From: Chitinophagaceae bacterium
Lineage (GTDB): Bacteria; Bacteroidota; Bacteroidia; Chitinophagales; Chitinophagaceae
Direction of reading: 5' to 3'
NCBI GenBank assembly: GCA_004173235.1
Contig: SEAC01000023.1
Location: 61,905-125,904 of the forward strand
Length of the DNA stretch: 64,000 nucleotides
The notes beneath the pieces are model-generated. The model was not told where the DNA came from. It saw only the letters and a program-made list of their open reading frames with translations, and made no database searches. Shown here in pieces: positions 7,294 to 16,300 of this stretch. Positions within the stretch are counted from its first letter, which is position 1. Every line of letters begins with the position of its first letter. A program made the translations under genes and the position numbers.

Positions 7294-8121
7294 ATGAAAC
7301 GTATACTTGTACCCACCGATTTTTCGCCTGCAGCCGACAATGCCCTGGGCTATGCCCTCCAGCTGGGCGCCCTCAGCGGCGCAGAGGTGGTAGCCGTCCA
7401 CGCCGTATCCCTGCCCCTGCCGGAATATGCCGTGCAACCCGAAGGCATACAGGAATACAACCACTACCGCGTTGAAGAAGCCCGCCTGCGCCTCGAAGCC
7501 CTTTATGCTCGTCCGGATGCCGGCGATAAGCTCACCACCGTGCTGCTCAATGGAGCGATGCAGGAACTGGTGCCCGAGAAGGCGCTCCAGTATGATGCCG
7601 ACCTCATTGTGATGGGCACCCGCGGCGCCGATGGCCTCCGCACCGTGCTCGGCACCAACGCAGCCGAAGTATTGAGCCGCAGCGCCGTTCCGGTGCTGGT
7701 GATCCCCGACAGCTACGAAGGCACACTGCCCCGCCGTATGCTGCTGGCGGTGCAGCACGAAGAGAACGAGTTCCTCCTAGCCCCCGCCTTCCAGCTGCAG
7801 GCCCTTTGCGGCGCCGACCTCATCACGCTGCACATTGCCAGCGAAGACACCCCTGTGGAAAAACTGGAAATGCGCGCCATGGAACTGGAACTGCTGGCCA
7901 CCAAATGGAGCCACGACTACGGCACCGCTGCTCCTGCCAGCGAAGTGGTGAGCGGCACCGACTTCCACGCTGCGCTCAACGGCTTCGTGCGCGACCAGGA
8001 CATTGACATGGTAGTAATGGTCACCCACCGCAAAACCGGGCTACCTGGCCGCTTCCAGAAAAGCCGCACCCGCGAGCAGGCCTTCCAGACCCGCGTGCCG
8101 CTGCTGTCGCTGCACATCTAG
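7294..8121 (+). CDS. Universal stress protein with two UspA domains
   Basis: A 275-residue tandem UspA protein. Domain 1 (about 1-145) starts MKRILVPTDFSPAADNALGYA and contains the nucleotide-binding-type glycine motif MGTRGADGLRTVLGTNAAEVL followed by SAVPVLVIP. Domain 2 (about 148-275) is more divergent, ending VTHRKTGLPGRFQKSRT and VPLLSLHI, and may have lost nucleotide binding. Such proteins are cytosolic and induced by starvation, oxidative or envelope stress. The start at 7294 is preferred over 7273 because it begins the conserved first beta strand; a CATTTTTG box (one mismatch to TAnnTTTG) lies at 7268-7275. Its stop overlaps the convergent acetyltransferase stop by 4 bp. Confidence 0.92.
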   Translation: MKRILVPTDFSPAADNALGYALQLGALSGAEVVAVHAVSLPLPEYAVQPEGIQEYNHYRVEEARLRLEALYARPDAGDKLTTVLLNGAMQELVPEKALQYDADLIVMGTRGADGLRTVLGTNAAEVLSRSAVPVLVIPDSYEGTLPRRMLLAVQHEENEFLLAPAFQLQALCGADLITLHIASEDTPVEKLEMRAMELELLATKWSHDYGTAAPASEVVSGTDFHAALNGFVRDQDIDMVVMVTHRKTGLPGRFQKSRTREQAFQTRVPLLSLHI

Positions 8122-8693
8122 GCCTGCAGCAGGCGCTCCGCTTCGGCAGCCGGGAACGCTGCAAACGGCACCGGCACTTCGGGCTTGCCGTTGAAGTCGC
8201 CCAGGTCGAGGCGCCACCAGCCTACCTCGTGCCAGCTTCCAAGCTTGTAGCCGATGTTGTCGAAGGTGGTGAAGTAGCGGAAGCCGCAGCGCTCGTGCAA
8301 GCCAACGCTCGGCGCATTGGGTAGGGTGATAAGGGCAAATACGCTGCGGTAGCCTTGCGCGCGCAGCAGCCGGAATAAGGCTTCGTACAAAGGACGTGCG
8401 AGGCCTTTGCCTTTGTAGTCGTCGGCGAGATATACCGACGCGAGGCAAGCCCATTGGTAGGCCGCGCGCTCGTTGTAGGATGCGGCATAAGCATAGCCGG
8501 CCACCTTTCCATCCGCTTCGGCAACGATCCATGGGTAGCGACGCAGGCAGTTGCTGATGCGCGTTGCGAAAGCGTCCAGCGACGGCACTTCCTCTTCAAA
8601 AGTGATGGCGCTGCTTTCGATATACGGCTGGTAGATGGCCAGTATTTCAGCGGCGTCGGCTACCGTTGCCGGCCGGAGGCGGATCCCGTTCAT
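8118..8693 (-). CDS. GNAT N-acetyltransferase, phosphinothricin/amino-acid acetyltransferase-like
   Basis: A 191-residue GNAT-fold enzyme transferring acetyl from acetyl-CoA to an amine. It resembles the Pat/Bar/YncA subgroup: IRLRPATVADAAEILAIYQPYIESSAITFEEE at the start, VAGYAYAASYNERAAYQW, the acetyl-CoA loop VYLADDYKGKGLARPLYEAL, and HERCGFRYFTTFDNIGYKLGSWHEVGWW, where members of the group normally have GFxxxGxxxxxGxKxGxWxDxxW. The track ORF begins at 8894, but homology clearly starts at ATG 8693. Natural substrate unknown; names implying herbicide resistance should not be over-read. It is convergent with the universal stress gene. Confidence 0.88.
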   Translation of the reverse strand: MNGIRLRPATVADAAEILAIYQPYIESSAITFEEEVPSLDAFATRISNCLRRYPWIVAEADGKVAGYAYAASYNERAAYQWACLASVYLADDYKGKGLARPLYEALFRLLRAQGYRSVFALITLPNAPSVGLHERCGFRYFTTFDNIGYKLGSWHEVGWWRLDLGDFNGKPEVPVPFAAFPAAEAERLLQA

Positions 8694-8792
8694 CCAGCGA
8701 ATTTCGGGCAATCCACCTTTCGAAAACGGGGTGCGCGGTGAGCCTGGCGCGATTTTATGGATAAGTTGTGCACGGAAATGCCCGCCGCTTTC

Positions 8793-8800
8793 TATATTTG
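8793..8800 (+). promoter_or_regulatory. -7-like element TATATTTG
   Basis: TATATTTG matches TAnnTTTG in the spacer upstream of the small gene at 8949, giving a predicted leader of about 140 nt. The leader holds a CGTCCG-TTC-CGGACG hairpin and repeated GCATCT words. No upstream -33 element is obvious. Confidence 0.35.
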
Positions 8801-8948
8801 ACCTCTTCCGCGTCCGTTCCGGACGAAAAGCCCTCTTCCTCCTGCTCAACATCTGCATCCAGCATTTAGCATCTCCTTCAAGCATCTGCATCAAGTTTTT
8901 AGCCTCGCAGTGTACGCCTTTATTCGTTTCACGTTTAAAACAACTACA

Positions 8949-9197
8949 ATGCTGCTATCTGACTTCGTACAATTGCCACCGCAAGAAAAAATGGTCATAC
9001 TGCTGCACGACGGCGTGGTAGTGGGCCAGCGCGAGGATCCCTACGGATCGTACTATCTCTTTCAAACAGAGCGTTTTTACTCCGAAGTATTTTATCCCAA
9101 CGGATCCATCGATCCGGAGGCCTTCAACCTGTTTTCCGGAACCGGTCCGCTCGAGCCCTACCTCGAGTGCATTTCGCTGGAGAGCATTCATAGCTAA
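8949..9197 (+). CDS. Small conserved-looking protein of unknown function
   Basis: An 82-residue protein, MLLSDFVQLPPQEKMVILLHDG onward, with no signal peptide or membrane segment and an acidic, aromatic-rich composition (YGSYYLFQTERFYSEVFYPNG). I do not recognise a domain. ATG 8949 is preferred over 8910 since the first 13 codons of the longer ORF are AT-rich and look non-coding. Good codon use supports a real gene. Its stop overlaps the convergent esterase gene by 4 bp. Confidence 0.65.
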   Translation: MLLSDFVQLPPQEKMVILLHDGVVVGQREDPYGSYYLFQTERFYSEVFYPNGSIDPEAFNLFSGTGPLEPYLECISLESIHS

Positions 9198-10198
9198 CGC
9201 GCGTTGCGTGCATCGTTGAAGAACACCTTTTTGAGGAAGGCATCGACGTGCCCGATCGTGGGCTCAAACCAGGGATGAAAAAGCGGGAACGCGTGTGGTG
9301 CATCCCGAAACTCCTGCACTTCGCTGAAGATGTTGTGCGTGCGCAATACCTGGAGGAAGTCGCTGCGGCCCGCGTGCATCCGCGCCACGCCGCTGTTGAT
9401 GAAGAGCGTGGGCGGTGTGCGTGCATCCACGTGCGCCAGCGGAGATGCGTCCTTCCACAACGGAAGGTTTTCTTGTTTTCCGTAACCAAACCAAAGCGTG
9501 GCTGCCGATTTGCGCTTGCTGTCATCGCCTTCACCCGACTCGGGGTGCACGAACGAAAGCGTGCCGTCGATGTCGATGAGCGCATGAACGGTTGAAGATG
9601 ACTGCTGTGAACAGCCCGCCCCTTCGTACGAGCGGTGCTGCTGCGTGGTGGCGAGGAAGGCAGCGAGCTCGCCACCAGATGAAAATCCGAGCACCGCGAT
9701 CTTCGAAGTATCCACACCGTAACTGCCGGCGTGCTCATGCACCCAGCGGAGCGCGGCTTTCCCGTCGTGCACGGCCGCGGGATACAATGCTTCGGTAGAC
9801 AGGCGGTATTCGGGTGTGAAGCACACATAGCCACGCGCCGCAAGCCGGCGGGCCATCTCGTGTTGCTGGGTGCGATCGCCGGAGCGCCAGCCGCCACCGT
9901 GCAACAAAACGATCGCTGCTCCGTTTCGCTGTCGCTTCTTTTTGGGAAAGAATGCGTCGAGCTGCAACGCGCGGTTACCGATGGTGCAAAATGAAATGTC
10001 GAAGCGCTCGCGCACGCCTCTCAAGCGCGCACGTGCAACCGTATCGAGCTGCGGGTATTTCGGCTTTAGCTTTCGATACTCACTCGCCGTGTTGAACGAA
10101 GTGTCGCGCACGCCTGTGATGCCGGCCGTGTTCTGCGCATACGTTAAGGCGGCAAAAAAAAGCATCGGTAGCAAGAGGAGCAAACGCGGAAAATGCAT
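9194..10198 (-). CDS. Secreted alpha/beta hydrolase (esterase/lipase, BD-FAE/HSL-like)
   Basis: A 334-residue exported serine hydrolase. The signal peptide is MHFPRLLLLLPMLFFAALTYAQ. The oxyanion-hole motif VLLHGGGWRSGD starts near residue 97, the nucleophile elbow is GFSSGGELAAF, an acidic residue is expected in the THPPTLFIN-like stretch (DARTPPTLFINSGVARMHAG), and the catalytic His is in DAPHAFPLFHPW. This order fits carboxylesterases that remove acyl groups from polysaccharides or small esters; substrate unproven. A near-consensus box GATATTTG ends 4 nt before the ATG. The gene lies next to a lipoprotein and a GH88 glycosidase on the same strand, so a role in acetylated-glycan breakdown is possible. 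Confidence 0.85.
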   Translation of the reverse strand: MHFPRLLLLLPMLFFAALTYAQNTAGITGVRDTSFNTASEYRKLKPKYPQLDTVARARLRGVRERFDISFCTIGNRALQLDAFFPKKKRQRNGAAIVLLHGGGWRSGDRTQQHEMARRLAARGYVCFTPEYRLSTEALYPAAVHDGKAALRWVHEHAGSYGVDTSKIAVLGFSSGGELAAFLATTQQHRSYEGAGCSQQSSSTVHALIDIDGTLSFVHPESGEGDDSKRKSAATLWFGYGKQENLPLWKDASPLAHVDARTPPTLFINSGVARMHAGRSDFLQVLRTHNIFSEVQEFRDAPHAFPLFHPWFEPTIGHVDAFLKKVFFNDARNAR

Positions 10199-10202
10199 AG
10201 CA

Positions 10203-10210
10203 CAAATATC
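10203..10210 (-). promoter_or_regulatory. -7-like element GATATTTG for the esterase
   Basis: Minus-strand GATATTTG (one mismatch to TAnnTTTG) followed by TGCT and then ATG at 10198, a 4-nt gap. Confidence 0.4.
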
Positions 10211-10248
10211 AGTGCACGCCGTTATTCTACGCTGTACGCAAACATCTA

Positions 10249-10725
10249 CTAGTTGGTACAGTCCACCTTGCGCAACGCACGGCTTTCATCATATTGAAGA
10301 GCGGCGCCGCTTTCGAAGCGTGCCGTATCGCCCGATTGCTGCACGGGGCCATAACCCGGAATGAGCAGGTCGCCTTTGCGCTGGAACACTTCCTCGCGCA
10401 CGCTCTCCATGCCTTCCGACTGAAAGCGATACCAGCCGCGAAGCTCAGTTGCGGTTTCGGTTGCCACGGTAAACGTGCCCCGGTTGCGGTCTTTTTCCTT
10501 CAGCTGGTAGTGCAGCGCACCGGAAAGCCCCGAAGCCCCTCGCTCGAGATGGAGTGTCACTGTATCGCCATTGGCAGCATAATCGTAGCATAGGGGTGTA
10601 GCAGCCATAGCGGATGTTGTATCCGCGGACCGTGTGGTAGTGCTCGTAGTTTCCGAAGGCGTGTCGTTGCCATTGCATGCGGCCAGCGCTACCAGCGCGG
10701 TAAGAGGCAGGAAGATCTTTTTCAT
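10249..10725 (-). CDS. Putative lipoprotein of unknown function
   Basis: A 158-residue protein starting MKKIFLPLTALVALAACNGND: a signal peptide with lipobox LAAC, so predicted to be lipidated at that Cys and membrane-anchored. A Ser/Thr-rich linker (SETTSTTTRSADTTSA) is followed by a compact beta-rich domain with LCYDYAANGDTVTLHLERG and GALHYQLKEKDRNRGTFTV. Such proteins are widespread as hypothetical lipoproteins in Bacteroidota. ATG 10725 is selected over 10764 for the signal sequence. Function unknown. Confidence 0.8.
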   Translation of the reverse strand: MKKIFLPLTALVALAACNGNDTPSETTSTTTRSADTTSAMAATPLCYDYAANGDTVTLHLERGASGLSGALHYQLKEKDRNRGTFTVATETATELRGWYRFQSEGMESVREEVFQRKGDLLIPGYGPVQQSGDTARFESGAALQYDESRALRKVDCTN

Positions 10726-10770
10726 ACAAATAAGTTGATGCAGGTTCTTCAAATTCAGCGCCACGATTTG

Positions 10771-11976
10771 TTACCGTAGCATTCGGTAACGCAGCAGCGC
10801 TTCAACGAAATAGTAGTCGGCATAGGTAAGCGCCACGTCTACTTCGGAGCCGGCGGGCAGGTGTCCCACGCTATGGCGCAGCAAAAAACCTCCGTTTGTT
10901 CCCGCGCTGGCAAGATAGTCCGGCGTCATCAGCCGTTGCAAAATCTTGCGCGCCACCACGCGGTAGGCGGAGCGCTCGGCTCCTTCCGAGTATCCCTGCA
11001 TTTCAACAAGGGCCGATGCAATGATGGCGGCAGCCGATGCGTCGCGCAAAACATTTTCGCCGGGCGCATCGAAGTCCCAGTAGGGTATTCCGTCGGCCGG
11101 CATGCGCGGATGGTTGAGCAGGAACCAGGCAACCTTGCGCGCCTGTTGCAGGTAGCGTACGTTGCGCGTGTGCCGGTAGAGGGCCGTATATCCGTATAAC
11201 GCCCAGGCCTGGCCGCGGGCCCAGGCCGACGAGTCGCTGAAACCCTGGGCCGTTCTTTTTTGAAGCACGTTGCCGGTAAGCGTGTCGTAGTTCAACACGT
11301 GCCAGCTGCTGCCGTTGCTGCGAAAGTGGTGCTGCATCGTTGTTTCAGCGTGCCTGATCGCTTTGTCGGCCAGCGAGCGGTCGCCACTCACCTTTGAAGC
11401 CCACAGCAGGAGCTCGAGGTTCATCATGTTGTCGATGATCACCAGGTACTCGCCCGGTTTCCCATCCCACGAGCGGATGGCGCCCACGCGCTCGTTGTAG
11501 CGGCTCGCGAGCGACTGCGCGCCTTGCAGGAGGAGCGCCTTCCACTCGGGGCGATCTTCAAAACGAAGCGCGGTGCCGAACGAATTGTACAACATGAACC
11601 CGAGATCGTGCGTACCGCGGTTGTATTGCTCCGGCGCCAGCAGCGGCAGCATGCGCATCGCTTCGCGGTACAGTGCCGAATCTTTGGTGCTGCCGAATAG
11701 CTGGAGCAGGGTGCCCGGGTAAAATCCGCTGCACCACCACCCAGCGCTGCTCGTTTGCAGGATGGCAGTTCGGGGATCCCAGTTGCGCGGAAAGGCGTCC
11801 GCCGGTAGCGAAGCGGCAAGCATCTTATACTGTGCTGCGCTTTGCAGCAGCACCGTATCGATCTGCCGGAAGAAGAGATCGTCGTGGAAGGCAAGCTGCT
11901 TTGGGGCGGCGCAGGATGTTGCGATGAGGGAGATGAGGAAAGCAAGCTTGCAGAAGCGTACGAGCGATCGGCGCAT
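10771..11976 (-). CDS. GH88-like unsaturated glucuronyl hydrolase, lipoprotein
   Basis: A 401-residue (alpha/alpha)6-barrel glycosidase of family GH88, which hydrates and releases the unsaturated uronic acid made by polysaccharide lyases. The N-terminus MRRSLVRFCKLAFLISLIATSCAAP has a lipobox (LIATSC), placing it in the periplasm or outer membrane. The family's two catalytic Asp contexts appear as THDLGFMLYNSFG and IIDNMMNLELLLWAS, along with WARGQAWALYGYTALYRHT and YWDFDAPG. No polysaccharide lyase is visible in the window, so it is an orphan GH88 in this context. A TAATTTG box lies 20 nt upstream of the ATG, divergent from the VF530 gene. Confidence 0.9.
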   Translation of the reverse strand: MRRSLVRFCKLAFLISLIATSCAAPKQLAFHDDLFFRQIDTVLLQSAAQYKMLAASLPADAFPRNWDPRTAILQTSSAGWWCSGFYPGTLLQLFGSTKDSALYREAMRMLPLLAPEQYNRGTHDLGFMLYNSFGTALRFEDRPEWKALLLQGAQSLASRYNERVGAIRSWDGKPGEYLVIIDNMMNLELLLWASKVSGDRSLADKAIRHAETTMQHHFRSNGSSWHVLNYDTLTGNVLQKRTAQGFSDSSAWARGQAWALYGYTALYRHTRNVRYLQQARKVAWFLLNHPRMPADGIPYWDFDAPGENVLRDASAAAIIASALVEMQGYSEGAERSAYRVVARKILQRLMTPDYLASAGTNGGFLLRHSVGHLPAGSEVDVALTYADYYFVEALLRYRMLR

Positions 11977-12031
11977 GAGCGGAGGTTTCGTTGCAACAAA
12001 TTACGAAGCGTCCTGTTTTTTTGCGCGATGC

Positions 12032-12039
12032 TACCTTTA
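12032..12039 (+). promoter_or_regulatory. -7-like element TACCTTTA for VF530-like gene
   Basis: TACCTTTA (7/8 to TAnnTTTG) followed by GCGC and ATG 12044, a 4-nt gap. Confidence 0.4.
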
Positions 12040-12043
12040 GCGC

Positions 12044-12265
12044 ATGGCATCCAACGACCCATTGCACGGCAAGACCCTCGAAGCTATCCTCACCGAGCTG
12101 CAGGCCCGTTTTGGCTGGGACGGGCTGGCGGCGCGGATCTCCGTCAATTGTTTCCGCAGCGATCCGAGCATCAAATCGAGCCTCACCTTTCTGCGAAAGA
12201 CGCCCTGGGCACGCAAAAAAGTGGAGGAGCTTTATGTGCGCTCGCTGGCCGGGCGCCCGGAGTGA
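12044..12265 (+). CDS. VF530 family (DUF2132) small protein
   Basis: A 73-residue protein matching the VF530/DUF2132 family, named after a Vibrio fischeri structural-genomics target and annotated as a possible DNA-binding protein. Family hallmarks visible are [28 protein letters not shown], then [27 protein letters not shown] at the C-terminal half. It is cytosolic, with no signal. The start is well fixed: a -7-like element sits 4 nt upstream. It stands alone ahead of the tRNA gene. Confidence 0.85.
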   Translation: MASNDPLHGKTLEAILTELQARFGWDGLAARISVNCFRSDPSIKSSLTFLRKTPWARKKVEELYVRSLAGRPE

Positions 12266-12287
12266 GGACGAAAAACCCGGAATTTTC

Positions 12288-12318
12288 TTGGGCAAAAGAG
12301 GTGCAACCCTTATTTTTG
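12288..12318 (+). promoter_or_regulatory. Probable promoter of tRNA-Met (TTG-N20-TATTTTTG)
   Basis: TTG at 12288-12290 and TATTTTTG at 12311-12318 are separated by 20 nt, fitting Bacteroidota -33/-7 spacing. A GGCCGCC/GGCGGCC hairpin (12360-12387) lies between it and the tRNA. Confidence 0.5.
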
Positions 12319-12391
12319 CAGCCCTTTCCGCCGCAGCTTCTGGCTGTGCGGGATACACTGGCCGCCTTTGTTTAGGCGTTGGCGGCCGGAG

Positions 12392-12465
12392 GCCGAGGTA
12401 GCTCAGCTGGTTAGAGCATCGGATTCATAACCCGAAGGTCGGCAGTTCAAGTCTGCTCCTCGGTA
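12392..12465 (+). tRNA. tRNA-Met (anticodon CAT)
   Basis: A 74-nt cloverleaf. Acceptor stem GCCGAGG pairs with CCTCGGT, D arm GCTC..GAGC, anticodon loop with CAT at 12426-12428, T arm GGCAG-TTCAAGT-CTGCT, discriminator A. CCA is not encoded. A GCCGAGG acceptor start with standard G-T pair at position 1-72 argues for elongator Met, but a tRNA-Ile(k2CAU) cannot be ruled out without comparison. Confidence 0.93.
12413..12429 (+). repeat. 17-bp segment of the tRNA duplicated downstream (copy 1)
   Basis: AGAGCATCGGATTCATA covers the D-stem 3' half to the anticodon loop and recurs exactly at 12504-12520. Confidence 0.85.
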
Positions 12466-12467
12466 CA

Positions 12468-12493
12468 AAGCCCTTCAGAAATGAAGGGCTTTT
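12468..12493 (+). terminator. Terminator after tRNA-Met
   Basis: AAGCCCTTCA-GAAA-TGAAGGGCTT followed by TT; 10-bp perfect stem with a GAAA tetraloop directly after the tRNA 3' end. Confidence 0.88.
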
Positions 12494-12503
12494 ACATTTA
12501 CCC

Positions 12504-12520
12504 AGAGCATCGGATTCATA
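12504..12520 (+). repeat. 17-bp partial copy of tRNA-Met (copy 2)
   Basis: Exact repeat of 12413-12429 outside any cloverleaf, at the edge of an AT-rich island carrying one orphan gene. It could be an attachment-site remnant or a replication-slip duplication. Confidence 0.8.
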
Positions 12521-12631
12521 CGCTCGCCCCAGGCTAGCCAGTAGTTGCAATTGAAAATTCTGTTCAAAGTTAAAAATCGTTGGATGCAAACAAATCCAGC
12601 AACATGCCCATAGCCTCTCCGACCCCGCCTT

Positions 12632-13120
12632 TTAAGCCGCAGCCATTTTCAAGAAATAGTTGATGCAGTGTATCGTGGTCAACAGGAACAACTCCTTGTT
12701 GTCGAGGTTGTCAAAAGCTTGCGTCGTCTCAATATTATAATCGAAACTTAGTTTGGTCCATTTGAAACTCGTTTCGGCAACCAGTAATTCCTGGTTGTTT
12801 GTGTCGAGCAAGACAAACTTGTTGCTTAACAGCCCTTTGTATTTCAGAAGATAGTTGTCCTCTATGCCATTGAATAGTGATTTGATCACTATTCCCTTCC
12901 ATCCCATTTTGAACTCGAGCAACGTACGCGTACCGTCCTTAAGTTCCACCTTCGCATCCCAGAATCCTTTTGGCTCCAGCATGTACTTCCGCCCATCGCT
13001 CATTCGTATTTCGGCATGGAACGAATACCAGTGCTGGTACCCAAGTTCACCCAACTTTCCGTTGATGTCAAACAAATTGAAAATTTGCGAATTGGTTGCT
13101 TTGGCTGTGTACTGTCCCAT
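12632..13120 (-). CDS. Orphan AT-rich protein, unknown function (LURP-one/Tubby-like pattern possible)
   Basis: A 162-residue soluble protein, MGQYTAKATNSQIFNLFDIN onward. Its codon use is visibly AT-richer than the neighbours, pointing to recent acquisition. I do not firmly recognise the family. The alternating strands (MLEPKGFWDAKVELKDG, LLEFKMGWKGIVIKSLFNG, NKFVLLDTNNQELLVAE, FKWTKLSFDYNIE) and a C-terminal hydrophobic helix (LFLLTTIHCINYFLKMAA) vaguely resemble LURP-one/scramblase-type Tubby-like beta barrels with a central helix; that is a pattern impression only. It is close to the tRNA fragment and has no operon partner. Confidence 0.7.
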   Translation of the reverse strand: MGQYTAKATNSQIFNLFDINGKLGELGYQHWYSFHAEIRMSDGRKYMLEPKGFWDAKVELKDGTRTLLEFKMGWKGIVIKSLFNGIEDNYLLKYKGLLSNKFVLLDTNNQELLVAETSFKWTKLSFDYNIETTQAFDNLDNKELFLLTTIHCINYFLKMAAA

Positions 13121-13377
13121 GAAAATCTACTTTTTTTAAGATCGCTTCCTGGCCGCCCGGACTGTAGCGAAGGATCGCGTAGTGTGCGCTGCGTCCTGTT
13201 ATGAATGTACAACGTTACGCTGAACACGCAATCGCCCGGGACGATTCACTACGATCCCGCACTGGGAAATCGAACGCACCGGATAACTTTTCTATCCGGG
13301 AAATGGTTCGGGGGAATGCGCTGCTGGTACAACGGCACGTAGCAATTCATCTCCACATTTTGTACATTACTGCTGTG

Positions 13378-16300
13378 ATGCGTCTCGCATGGTGCTTACT
13401 TATGGTGTTCGCTGCGCTTGCCGGGCGTGCACAACCTACCGCGTCTGCGGCAGATCTCCGTTTCCAAAACTTCGACCGACGCAATGGCCTCGAAAGCCTG
13501 GGCTTCTTCAACGTCGTGCGCGACTCCAGCGGGTTCATCTGGCTGAGCGGCAACGGCATCACCCGCTTCGACGGCCGCGAAACGCGTCACTATGCAAAAG
13601 GTGCAGGCCAGCATCCCCTACTGCAAGGCTACACCGACAACCTCGTGGTAGACCGCAACGGCGTGTTGTGGATCGGCGGTGCGGGTGGCCTCTGCTACTA
13701 CGACCCTTCCATAGATGGATTCCGTTACATCGAACCGCCACCGGCCGGCCGCATCCAGTTCGCCTATGCCTTTGCATTCGATGGAAAAGAAACGATCTGG
13801 TTCAGCAGCAACCTCGGTCTCTGCAACATCAACACGCGCACCCATGCCGTGTTGGTATCAAAAATGTCGGGCTACACCAACCCGATGGCGGCGCTCATCG
13901 ATCACCTCGGTCGCATCTGGGTGGGTACCGCCTACGATGGCATCCGGGTTTACAACCCGCGCAATGGCGCAATGCGCACCCTCCGCGTTCCGGAACCTGA
14001 CGGGCGCCCCGCGGCCGTTCCGGCCATGACCATCGATGCGCGACACCAGGTCTGGATCGCGAAATCTAAAGGGATGGTGCGGGCAGATGCCGACGCAGTA
14101 AAAGATGCAGAGGACAGCTCTTTCGTTTTTTCAGAATTGCCCGCACTGCGGATGGTGGAAGTAGCCGGCTTCGCCACCCTGCCGTCGTATAGCGGCACCG
14201 AAGTGCGCTGGATAGCCACAGCCAAAGGGCTCCTCCGCTTCGATACACAATCCGGAACATTGCAAGGCGCCTACACACCGATGGCCGAAAATCCGTTTTC
14301 CATTGCATCGGCTGGCGTCAATGGCGTGTACGCCGATGGGGACGGACAGCTATGGGCGACCACGATCAAGGGCCTCAGCCTCATGAACCCTGCCAGCCAG
14401 AATTTCAAAAGCCGGATCATTACCAGCCTTACTCAAAAACCCGATCCGTACATTCTCGACATCGGGCAGGATAGGAACGACACGGACATCGTATGGATCG
14501 GAACGCGCGGCGCAGGCTTACTCCAATACAACTGGAAGCGCAAAAAGATGCTGCGCAGCTTCGAACAGTTCGACGCCATCAACGAAGGAGGATATGGTGT
14601 CAATACCGTTGTCGACGACGGAAAAGGGCGCGTTTGGTTCGGCTTTCGCAACCGCATTTATTGCCTGGATAAAAAGAGCGGCACCATCCGGCAGTTTCCA
14701 TTGCTTCCCACGGAAAAGAACTTCAGTTACCGCAACGTGATCCGGAAGATCATTTGCGTCAGGGATGTCCTCGCGATCGCCTCTTCTACCGGGTTGGTCA
14801 CCTACGATCCGCAGAGCGGTCAATATGCGGTGGTGTATTCCGGCGGCACAAGCAGCGACATCAATCGCTATAACCTGATGAGCGTCGTTGCCGAGTCGGA
14901 CAGCATACTCTGGTGCGGGAGCAAGTGCGGGCTGACGAGGATCAACCTCTCGTCGGGCGCGTGGACGGCCTTCACCGGGCCCAAGGCTCCCACAGGGCTT
15001 CCCTTTTTCAACGGTGTGAATTACCTGGCGAGCGACGGGGAACGCCTGCTGCTCGCCACCGTCACCGATATGCTGGAATTCAACAAGCGCACACTTCGTG
15101 CGAGGCCATTACCTCTGCCTCCCGGCACGCCAAATAGCGATGTGCGCTGCGTGCTGCTCGATTCGTTAAACAACTATTGGTTCAATTCCGCTGAAGGCAT
15201 CGTATATGTAAATCGGGCGAAAAGAAATTTCCGCGTCTTTACCAGCTCTGAAGGACTGGAAAACGATGTTTCGGATGTGCCGCTTCAATGGATCGGCCAC
15301 CAGATCGTGTTCAAGGGACGGAGCAGCATTACGCACATCGACCCCTACTCGGTGGAGAACAACCGGCACGTTCCGCAGCCCGTTATCACCGCATTCCGCA
15401 TCCTCGAAAACCCGCGTCCATTCGATCCCGCAAGCGTTGGCATAAAGGAGATGGAGTTGGATCACCGCGAGAACTTTCTATCGTTCGACTTCACCGCCTT
15501 TGAATTCAACTTCCCCGATAAAGTGCGCTTCGCCTACCGCATGTCGGGCTTCAACGAGGAGTGGATCAGCAGCGGCACCAAGCGAAGCGCGACGTTTACC
15601 AACCTTCCGCCGGGCCACTACGTATTCGAGATGAAGGCTGCGAACAGCGAGGGACTGTGGAGCAAACCGGTACGTTTTCAAATCTATATCCAGCCTGCGT
15701 TTTGGCAAACGCTTGCGTTCCGGGGATTGCTGGTGCTGCTGGTGCTCGGGCTTCTTTACGCCCTTTACAGGTACCGCATCAACCAGCTGCTGAAGCTGCA
15801 GCGGGTGCGCAACCGCATCTCGGCCGACCTCCACGACGACATCGGCTCGGCCATCAGCGCGGTACGCATTTCCAATGCCATGGCTATGCGCCGAAGCCAG
15901 GAAAGCGGACAGGTAGCACCGCTCCTCGCGGCCATGGGTGAAGACCTTAAGAAGATGGGCGAAAGCCTCGACGATATCGTTTGGAATATCAACACGCCGG
16001 CCAGCGACTGGAAAGACCTGCTCGCGCGGATGCGTCGCTATGCAGGACAGATACTCGAAAACAGCGCCATCCCCTATGCACTCCATTTCGACGAGCCGCA
16101 ACAGCTGCCCTCCCTCTCCCTCGAATGCCGACGCGATCTCTTTCTCATTTTCAAGGAAACGGTCAACAACGCTGCCCGTCATTCGGGTGCAACGATGGTG
16201 ACGATTCAAACGCATTTCAACGCAGGTCATATTGTGCTCGAAGTGACGGACAACGGTGCGGGCTTCGACCCGCTGGCGCCCAGCTCGCGCAACGGGCTGA

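Noticed and set aside
12504-12520. Second tRNA gene after tRNA-Met
   Set aside because: Only 17 bp of the tRNA are present, without stems; it is a fragment.
13279-13298. Terminator at CCGGATA/TATCCGG hairpin before the propeller kinase
   Set aside because: A 7-bp stem without a T-run and not downstream of any gene on that strand; significance unclear.
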